From: Cupriavidus necator
GTDB lineage: Bacteria > Pseudomonadota > Gammaproteobacteria > Burkholderiales > Burkholderiaceae
Assembly: GCA_022041995.1 (NCBI GenBank)
Contig: CP074381.1
Coordinates: forward strand, 2,914,001 to 2,978,000
Direction of reading: 5' to 3'
Length of the DNA: 64,000 bases
In this document: positions 58,280 through 64,000 of the stretch, piece by piece
Layout of the letters: every line of letters starts with the position of its first letter
Position numbering within the stretch: the stretch's first letter is position 1
The notes under the pieces: model-generated
What the model was told of the DNA's origin: nothing
Database searches by the model: none
Seen by the model: the letters and a program-made list of their open reading frames with translations, nothing else
Translations under genes and position numbers: made by a program

Positions 58280-59161
58280 TCAGCTCAGGTCGTTCTGGTA
58301 ATAGTGCCGCGCCGTCACGTACAGTCCGCGGCGCACTTCGACGGGGCGGTCGCCATAGGTGTACGACACCCGCTCGACTGACAGCAGCGGTGAGCCTATC
58401 GGGACAGACAGCAACTCGGCAGCCGTTTCATCGGCGGGCACGGCGCGGATCTTCTCCGAGGCACGGATCATGCGCGTGCCGAACTCGGCCTCGAATAATG
58501 CATACATGGGGCCCTTCCACTCGGTCAGCTTTTCAGCGGTGAGACCCTTGAAGTTGGCGCCGAGCAGCCAGATTTCGTCCAGCACGGTCGACTCGCCCGA
58601 GAAATTCAGCACGCGGCGGATCTGCACCACGCTGTCGCCGGTGCGGATATCGAGCAGCCGGGCAATTTCGGCGGGGGCGCGCAGGCGCTTGCATTCCAGC
58701 ACGCGGCTGGCGCCATAATGGGGTTCGCCTTCGTCAGGGACGAGGCGCAGGAAGCGGAACTTGACCACGTCTTCATGGTGCGTGGTCACGAAGGTGCCCT
58801 TGCCCTGCCGGCGCGCCACCAGGTTCTCGGCGGCGAGTTCGTCGATGGCCTTGCGCACCGTGCCCTGGCTGACCTTGTAGCGGGAGGCCAGCTCCATTTC
58901 GCTGGGGATCATCTCGCCGGGCTTCCATTCGCCGGATTGCAGGCTGCGCGTGATCAGCGCCTTGATCTGCTGGTAGAGCGGGCTGAAGGTAGGAGACGGC
59001 ACGGACTGCAGACCAGAGGCGGGGCCAGATTGCGGGGCCGCCTGCGGCACAGGCGCGGGCGGCGAAGAAGGCGGCTGCGCCCCGGCGCCAGGCGTGGCGG
59101 CGCCAGATTCCGGCGCGCCGGGTGCGGCTGCGCCAGTCAGGGACGTAGGCAGGGAGGACAT
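58280..59161 (-). CDS. GntR/HutC-family transcriptional regulator
   Basis: A 293-residue regulator. An Ala/Pro/Gly-rich N-terminus of about 55 residues precedes a winged helix at 58-130 (SQGTVRKAIDELAAENLVARRQGKGTFV), then a UTRA ligand domain to the end. UTRA domains bind small metabolites such as urocanate or sugars. It is divergent from mdh and transcribed towards sdhC; a 20-bp palindrome in the shared promoter region is a likely operator. It may coordinate the TCA genes on both sides. The ligand is unknown. Confidence 0.9.
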   Translation of the reverse strand: MSSLPTSLTGAAAPGAPESGAATPGAGAQPPSSPPAPVPQAAPQSGPASGLQSVPSPTFSPLYQQIKALITRSLQSGEWKPGEMIPSEMELASRYKVSQGTVRKAIDELAAENLVARRQGKGTFVTTHHEDVVKFRFLRLVPDEGEPHYGASRVLECKRLRAPAEIARLLDIRTGDSVVQIRRVLNFSGESTVLDEIWLLGANFKGLTAEKLTEWKGPMYALFEAEFGTRMIRASEKIRAVPADETAAELLSVPIGSPLLSVERVSYTYGDRPVEVRRGLYVTARHYYQNDLS

Positions 59162-59215
59162 AGCGGGATTTCACCACAAAAGGGCAAGAGACGTCCAGCC
59201 TTACGTTAATTGTCT

Positions 59216-59235
59216 TATGTCTTATATAAGACATA
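59216..59235. promoter_or_regulatory. 20-bp palindrome, likely GntR operator
   Basis: TATGTCTTATATAAGACATA is a perfect inverted repeat with the CTTATATAAG core typical of HutC-group sites. An extra half-site GTCTTAT at 59212-59218 adjoins it. It is 55 bases from the regulator start and 4 bases from the mdh -35 box. Confidence 0.75.
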
Positions 59236-59239
59236 TGAA

Positions 59240-59268
59240 TTGACATCACAGGGGGCCCGGCCTACACT
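59240..59268 (+). promoter_or_regulatory. mdh promoter
   Basis: Perfect TTGACA at 59240-59245, 17-base spacer, TACACT at 59263-59268: near-consensus sigma-70. Transcription would start about 310 bases before mdh. Confidence 0.75.
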
Positions 59269-59583
59269 CGCGCTGGTCCACGCCCGCGATGGCCCGCCCA
59301 GGCCCGCCAGCAGCAGCCAGGATACCGGAATGTATCGACCTGGCAGCGCTCCGGTCTGGAAATGGCGCCACGCTTCGCAGTAGACTAACGCTTTGTTGCA
59401 TCACCATGACCCGTTGTGGCTCTCCCTCACCGGTTCCGCCCCGTGGCCCCGCCACCAGGTTCCGGCGGACGGCCGCTCCCCGCTGTGGCGACAACCAGCA
59501 CCCGGTGACCCGCCGCGCCCCGTGTTACGGCAACGGCATGCCACCGACCGGCTTCCCCCCTTCTATCGTTTGGAGATTTACTC

Positions 59584-60567
59584 ATGGCTAAAGCCCCAAT
59601 GCGCGTCGCAGTGACCGGCGCCGCTGGCCAGATCGGCTACTCCCTGCTGTTCCGCATCGCCAATGGCGACATGCTGGGCAAAGACCAGCCGGTCATCCTC
59701 CAACTGCTCGACCTCCCGCAAGCCCAGCAAGCCGTCAAGGGCGTGGTGATGGAACTGGAAGACTGCGCGTTCCCGCTGCTGGCCGGCGTGGTCATCACCG
59801 ATGACCCCAAGGTTGCCTTCAAGGACGCCGACGTGGCCCTGCTGGTTGGCGCCCGTCCGCGCAGCAAGGGCATGGAGCGCAAGGACCTGCTCGAAGCCAA
59901 CGCCCAGATCTTCACCGTGCAGGGCAAGGCGCTGGACGAAGTCGCCAGCCGCAACGTCAAGGTGCTGGTGGTCGGCAACCCGGCCAACACCAACGCCTAC
60001 ATCGCCATGAAGTCGGCACCGAACCTGCCGCGCGAGAACTTCACCGCGATGCTGCGCCTGGACCACAACCGCGCCCTGTCGCAGATTGCCGCCAAGACCG
60101 GCAAGCCGGTGTCGTCGATCGAGAAGATGTTCGTGTGGGGCAACCACAGCCCGACCATGTACGCCGACTACCGTTACGCGACCGTCGACGGCAAGAGCGT
60201 CAAGGACATGATCAACGACCCGGTGTGGAACAACGACGTGTTCCTGCCGACCGTCGGCAAGCGTGGCGCCGCCATCATCGAGGCCCGTGGCCTGTCGTCG
60301 GCCGCTTCGGCTGCCAATGCCGCCATCGACCACGTGCATGACTGGGTACTGGGCAGCAACGGCCGCGTCGTCACCATGGGCATCCCGTCGAACGGCGAGT
60401 ACGGCATCCCCGCCGACACCATGTTCGGCTACCCGGTGACCACCGCCAACGGCAAGTACGAGATCGTCAAGGGTCTGGAGATCGACGCCTACAGCCAGGA
60501 AAAGATCAACATCACCCTGAAGGAGCTGGAAGAAGAGAAGGCCGGCGTGCAGCACCTGCTGGGCTGA
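59584..60567 (+). CDS. mdh: Malate dehydrogenase
   Basis: NAD-dependent malate/oxaloacetate interconversion. 327 residues, the type found in many betaproteobacteria. [17 protein letters not shown] binds NAD; the substrate Arg pair is in [18 protein letters not shown]; the catalytic His is in [20 protein letters not shown] lies before the ATG. A terminator follows. Confidence 0.97.
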   Translation: MAKAPMRVAVTGAAGQIGYSLLFRIANGDMLGKDQPVILQLLDLPQAQQAVKGVVMELEDCAFPLLAGVVITDDPKVAFKDADVALLVGARPRSKGMERKDLLEANAQIFTVQGKALDEVASRNVKVLVVGNPANTNAYIAMKSAPNLPRENFTAMLRLDHNRALSQIAAKTGKPVSSIEKMFVWGNHSPTMYADYRYATVDGKSVKDMINDPVWNNDVFLPTVGKRGAAIIEARGLSSAASAANAAIDHVHDWVLGSNGRVVTMGIPSNGEYGIPADTMFGYPVTTANGKYEIVKGLEIDAYSQEKINITLKELEEEKAGVQHLLG

Positions 60568-60589
60568 TCCTCCGATCGCTCGAGGAAAG

Positions 60590-60637
60590 ACCGGGGTTCC
60601 GCAACGATTCACGAATCAGCGCGGACCCCGGTTTTTT
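60590..60637 (+). terminator. Terminator after mdh
   Basis: ACCGGGGTTCCGC pairs with GCGGACCCCGGT (one bulged base) across an 18-base loop, followed by six T. Confidence 0.85.
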
Positions 60638-60654
60638 CATATTCAGGGGCTACG

Positions 60655-61680
60655 ATGGCCCCTGCTCTCCCCCGTCAACCCAAACCGATCCGAATCAACG
60701 TGCATCCTTCCGAGGTCTTGTTCCAGGGCGAAGCCATCCCGGTCCAGCTGCCGGTGTGTGACCACTACGCGGGCAGCGAAAAGCTGATGCGCAAATCGCT
60801 TGCCCTGCAACAAGAGCTTGGCCCCGTCTTCGACATCACCTTCGACTGCGAGGACGGCGCCGCCGTCGGCCATGAGCGCGAGCATGCCGAGCTGTGCGCG
60901 CAGCTGGTCAACAGCCCGCTCAATGCCCACAACCGCGTCGGGGTGCGCATCCATGACCCGGCCCACCCGAGCTGGCGCGAGGACGTCGACGTGCTGGTGC
61001 GCGCCGCCGGCGCGCGCCTGGCCTATGTGGTGGTGCCCAAGGTCACCGACGTGGTCGAGGTCGCGCGCGTGACCGATCACGTCAACCAGGTGGCGCGCAA
61101 CGCCGGCATCGCCCGGCATATCCCGATCCATGTGCTGGTCGAGACCCACGCCGCGCTGGAACAGGCCTTCGATATTGCCGCGCTGGTGCAGGTGGAATGC
61201 CTGAGCTTCGGCCTGATGGACTTTGTCTCGGCCCACCATGGCGCCATCCCGGGCGAAGCCATGCGCTCGCCGCAGCAGTTCGAACACCCGCTGATCCGCC
61301 GCGCCATGCTGGAGATTTCCGCCGCCTGCCACCGCCACGGCAAGGTGCCGTCGCACAACGTCAGCACCGACGTGCAGGCGCCGCAGCGCGCCGGCGACGA
61401 TGCGCTGCGCGCGCGCAGCGAGTTCGGCTACCTGCGCAAGTGGAGCATCCATCCGGGCCAGATCGCGCCGATCGTGGCGGCGTTCCGCCCGGGTGCCGAA
61501 GAAATCGGCGCGGCCAGCCAGATCCTGCTGGCGGCGCACGAGAACAACTGGGCGCCGATCCGCCACGACGGCCAGTTGCACGACCGCGCCAGCTACCGCT
61601 ACTACTGGTCGCTGCTGCAGCGCGCGCAGGCCACCGGCACGCCGCTGCCGGCCAATGTGGAAGCGCTGTTCTTCGCCTGA
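60655..61680 (+). CDS. HpcH/HpaI-family (CitE-like) lyase
   Basis: A 341-residue TIM-barrel protein of the HpcH/HpaI aldolase and citrate lyase beta family. DITFDCEDGAAVGHE has the acidic pair that usually binds magnesium, RVGVRIHDP contains the conserved Arg, and HVLVETHAALEQ and LSFGLMDFVSAHHG complete the barrel motifs. Members include malyl-CoA lyase and citramalyl-CoA lyase; the substrate here is unknown. It is flanked by mdh and prpC, so a role with malate-, citrate- or methylcitrate-related acyl-CoAs is likely. Confidence 0.85.
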   Translation: MAPALPRQPKPIRINVHPSEVLFQGEAIPVQLPVCDHYAGSEKLMRKSLALQQELGPVFDITFDCEDGAAVGHEREHAELCAQLVNSPLNAHNRVGVRIHDPAHPSWREDVDVLVRAAGARLAYVVVPKVTDVVEVARVTDHVNQVARNAGIARHIPIHVLVETHAALEQAFDIAALVQVECLSFGLMDFVSAHHGAIPGEAMRSPQQFEHPLIRRAMLEISAACHRHGKVPSHNVSTDVQAPQRAGDDALRARSEFGYLRKWSIHPGQIAPIVAAFRPGAEEIGAASQILLAAHENNWAPIRHDGQLHDRASYRYYWSLLQRAQATGTPLPANVEALFFA

Positions 61681-61731
61681 AGCCGATACCCATACCAAAA
61701 ACCAGTCAGGGCAGCGCCCAGGGAGACACGG

Positions 61732-62928
61732 ATGTCCGCCTCGAAGTTCGCCGCACCCGCCGCAGCAGCCGACGCCACGGCCAGCGAGCCGGCCGCACTC
61801 CGGGTCAAGAAATCCGTCGCCCTGTCGGGCGTGACCGCCGGCAACACCGCGCTGTGCACCGTCGGCCGCACCGGCAACGACCTGCACTACCGCGGCTACG
61901 ACATCCTCGACATCGCCGAGACCTGCGAGTTCGAGGAAATCGCCCACCTGCTGGTGCACGGCAAGCTGCCGACCAAATCCGAACTGGCCGCCTACAAGGC
62001 CAGGCTCAAGAGCCTGCGCGGCCTGCCCGCCAATGTGAAGGCCGCGCTCGAATGGGTGCCCGCCAGCGCCCACCCGATGGACGTGATGCGCACCGGCGTG
62101 TCGGTGCTGGGCACCGTGCTGCCGGAGAAGGAAGACCACAACACCCCGGGCGCGCGCGACATCGCCGACCGCCTGATGGCCAGCCTGGGCTCGATGCTGC
62201 TGTACTGGTACCACTACAGCCACAATGGCCGCCGCATCGAAGTCGAAACCGATGATGAGTCCATCGGTGGCCACTTCCTGCACCTGCTGCACGGCGAGAA
62301 GCCGTCGGCGCTGTGGGAGCGCGCCATGAACACCTCGCTCAACCTGTACGCCGAGCACGAGTTCAACGCCTCGACCTTCACCGCCCGCGTGATCGCCGGC
62401 ACGGGCTCGGACATGTACTCGTCGATCGCGGGCGCCATCGGCGCGCTGCGCGGCCCCAAGCACGGCGGCGCCAACGAAGTCGCGTTCGAGATCCAGAAGC
62501 GCTATGACAACCCGGACGAGGCCCAGGCCGACATCACCCGCCGCGTCGAGAACAAGGAAGTCGTGATCGGCTTCGGCCACCCGGTGTACACCACCGGCGA
62601 CCCGCGCAACCAGGTGATCAAGGAAGTGGCGAAGAAGCTGTCGAAGGACGCCGGCTCGATGAAGATGTTCGACATCGCCGAGCGCCTGGAAACGGTGATG
62701 TGGGACATCAAGAAGATGTTCCCGAACCTGGACTGGTTCAGCGCGGTGAGCTACCACATGATGGGCGTGCCGACCGCGATGTTCACGCCGCTGTTCGTGA
62801 TCGCGCGTACCTCCGGCTGGGCCGCGCACGTTATCGAGCAGCGCATCGACAACAAGATCATCCGCCCGAGCGCCAACTACACCGGCCCGGAGAACCTGAA
62901 GTTCGTGCCGATTGGCAAGCGCAAGTGA
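61732..62928 (+). CDS. prpC: 2-methylcitrate synthase / citrate synthase homologue
   Basis: Condenses propionyl-CoA (and often acetyl-CoA) with oxaloacetate. 398 residues, shorter than GltA and lacking its N-terminal zinc-like domain, as in PrpC. The catalytic His are in [16 protein letters not shown] and [14 protein letters not shown]. GTWPxxx-type prpB and prpD are not adjacent; instead it sits between a CitE-like gene and acnA in a TCA cluster, so it may be a second citrate synthase. The prpC name is by sequence type. Confidence 0.82.
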   Translation: MSASKFAAPAAAADATASEPAALRVKKSVALSGVTAGNTALCTVGRTGNDLHYRGYDILDIAETCEFEEIAHLLVHGKLPTKSELAAYKARLKSLRGLPANVKAALEWVPASAHPMDVMRTGVSVLGTVLPEKEDHNTPGARDIADRLMASLGSMLLYWYHYSHNGRRIEVETDDESIGGHFLHLLHGEKPSALWERAMNTSLNLYAEHEFNASTFTARVIAGTGSDMYSSIAGAIGALRGPKHGGANEVAFEIQKRYDNPDEAQADITRRVENKEVVIGFGHPVYTTGDPRNQVIKEVAKKLSKDAGSMKMFDIAERLETVMWDIKKMFPNLDWFSAVSYHMMGVPTAMFTPLFVIARTSGWAAHVIEQRIDNKIIRPSANYTGPENLKFVPIGKRK

Positions 62929-63093
62929 AGCCGGGCCAACTAGCCCCCTTCGATAATGTAACCAAAGACCAGAGCACTACGCTGCCTTGGGCAAATCGTA
63001 GAAAATAGCGGCGGAAATTGTCCCGGCGCCGCCCATTTTGGGGGCGGCGAATGAAACATAAATCGATTTCAGTATCCGAAAGGCACTCACAAA

Positions 63094-63651
63094 ATGAAAC
63101 ACCTTGTCCTTGCCGCCTGCATCGGCGCATTCAGCCTGACCACCGCCACCGCCGTGATGGCGCAGGAACCTGCCAAGAAGACCACCACCAAGAAAGCTTC
63201 GACCAAGAAGAAGGCCGCTGCCGGCACCGCCGCCGCAGCCGGCGCTGCTGCCGCGGCCACGCCGAACGGCGAAAAATGGCAGTGTGAACTGGGCAACAAC
63301 CTGTATATCGCCGGCGACATGCTGCGCGACGAGGTCCTGACCGTGCACTGGCAAGGCAGGGACTACAAGCTGCCGCGCCAGGCCACGGTGACCGGCGCCG
63401 ACCGCTACTACGACGCCCGTACCGGCCTGGACCTGGTGGTGATCCCGAGCAAGGCCATGCTGTTCAACAAGAACCTGGGCCAGCGCCTGGCCGACGACTG
63501 CCAGAGCGCCGCCATGCAGGCCGGTGCCGCAGCCCCGACCCAGGCCGGTGGCCTGCGCGCCCCGGCCACCACCCCGCTGCTGGTCACGCCTCCGGGCGGC
63601 CCGACGCAGGTGCCGGAAAGCGCCCAGCAATCCGCCGCGCCCAAGCAGTAA
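63094..63651 (+). CDS. Secreted protein with Lys/Ala tract, possibly MliC-like
   Basis: A 185-residue protein with a clear signal peptide (cut after VMAQ, about residue 23), a low-complexity Lys/Thr/Ala segment (28-55), a compact domain (60-140) between two Cys (WQCELG and LADDCQS), and a Pro/Ala tail. Inside the domain, VHWQGRDYKL then TGADRYYD resembles the pattern of MliC/PliC lysozyme inhibitors, but the match is loose. It lies between prpC and acnA with its own terminator, so it is probably unrelated to the TCA enzymes. Confidence 0.7.
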   Translation: MKHLVLAACIGAFSLTTATAVMAQEPAKKTTTKKASTKKKAAAGTAAAAGAAAAATPNGEKWQCELGNNLYIAGDMLRDEVLTVHWQGRDYKLPRQATVTGADRYYDARTGLDLVVIPSKAMLFNKNLGQRLADDCQSAAMQAGAAAPTQAGGLRAPATTPLLVTPPGGPTQVPESAQQSAAPKQ

Positions 63652-63661
63652 GTTTGTACCG

Positions 63662-63704
63662 GGGCGCTGGCGGCCGCTGAATTCCGGCCGCCAGCGCCCT
63701 TTTT
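63662..63704 (+). terminator. Terminator before acnA
   Basis: A 14-bp stem (GGGCGCTGGCGGCC with GGCCGCCAGCGCCC) and five T. The 225 bases from here to acnA hold only its presumed promoter. Confidence 0.93.
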
Positions 63705-63929
63705 GCCTTGCCGGGCGGTCAATGCCGGGCGGGCATGCTGTCGAGCCGGCGTTGTTGTGGCCGGCGGGATGCCGAGCCGGGTGGCGCCAAAGCCGCGCGG
63801 CGGTTAGAGTATGCAGTTGCAGTGCGCTGCCGGCCTCGGACCGCGGTCAAATGCCGCGGCAGCGCACCGGGGTCTCGATTCAGGTCCGAGCCAAATGCCA
63901 TCGCATCATCCTTCGATCGGAGTACGGCA

Positions 63930-64000
63930 ATGCCCCACAACCTCAAGAACACGCTAAAAGAATTCAAGATCGGCTCTTCCGGCAAGGGCCAGTATTACTC
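63930..64000 (+). CDS. acnA: Aconitate hydratase A, first 23 codons
   Basis: The ATG at 63930 has GGAG about 8 bases upstream and opens MPHNLKNTLKEFKIGSSG, matching the AcnA N-terminus; the frame runs off the right edge. AcnA interconverts citrate and isocitrate with a 4Fe-4S cluster. Its place after mdh and prpC supports the call, although only the N-terminus is seen. Confidence 0.8.
   Translation, partial: MPHNLKNTLKEFKIGSSGKGQYY

Larger units (their letters stand above)
59162..59583. other. Regulatory region between the GntR gene and mdh
   Basis: About 420 bases with the palindrome and mdh promoter listed separately, then a GC-rich mdh leader of about 300 bases in which I see no gene and no recognised riboswitch. 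Confidence 0.5.

Overview
The window is a GC-rich, gene-dense stretch of a betaproteobacterial main chromosome, most like Cupriavidus (Burkholderiaceae). I base this on gene content and order: rluC/rne, moaA-mobA-moeA, truA-trpF-trpB-methyltransferase-trpA-accD-folC, leuCDB-asd-fimV, sdhCDAB-sdhE-gltA next to mdh-prpC-acnA, and a nodIJ-like exporter beside rpsU. No database search was possible. No phage, insertion sequence, CRISPR array or plasmid function is visible. This is core chromosome with one small catabolic island.

Layout. 1-2.0 kb: minus-strand operon rluC-HAD phosphatase-Rieske protein. 2.7-5.8 kb: rne behind a long leader. 6.0-9.1 kb: molybdenum cofactor genes moaA, mobA, moeA. 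9.3-16.4 kb: a small membrane protein, rmuC, a 2-hydroxyacid dehydrogenase, a NhaD-type antiporter, a lone lutC-like gene, pncB and a secreted protein. 16.6-18.5 kb: a 7Fe ferredoxin with its reductase, then tRNA-Asn. 18.6-23.2 kb: cupin, Bug-type binding protein, acyl-CoA dehydrogenase, CoA-transferase and IclR regulator. 23.4-24.3 kb: kdpE with the scar of a deleted kdpD. 24.7-27.6 kb: rpsU, nodIJ-like ABC exporter, sugE, a small lipoprotein. 27.6-39.2 kb: a long minus-strand biosynthetic run (truA, trpF, trpB, DNA methyltransferase, trpA, accD, folC, SPOR protein, cvpA, purF, metZ). 39.4-47.1 kb: fimV, asd, leuB, leuD, leuC. 47.5-52.4 kb: a branched-chain amino-acid ABC transporter. 53-58 kb: gltA, sdhE, sdhBADC. 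58.3-64 kb: a GntR regulator divergent from mdh, a CitE-like protein, prpC, a secreted protein and the start of acnA.

The genes form functional blocks: molybdopterin synthesis, tryptophan and leucine synthesis, and most of the TCA cycle in one 11-kb neighbourhood, where a 20-bp palindrome sits beside the mdh promoter. The best regulatory find is a SAM-II-like aptamer followed by an intrinsic terminator upstream of metZ.

A caution for any user: seven genes (rne, the ferredoxin reductase, the Bug protein gene, trpB, trpF, truA, livH) each lack exactly one base in or beside a C/G run. Adding one base restores a normal full-length protein in every case. Several of these genes are normally essential, so I read this as residual sequencing or assembly error, not decay. 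The apparent truA-trpF fusion is a product of it.
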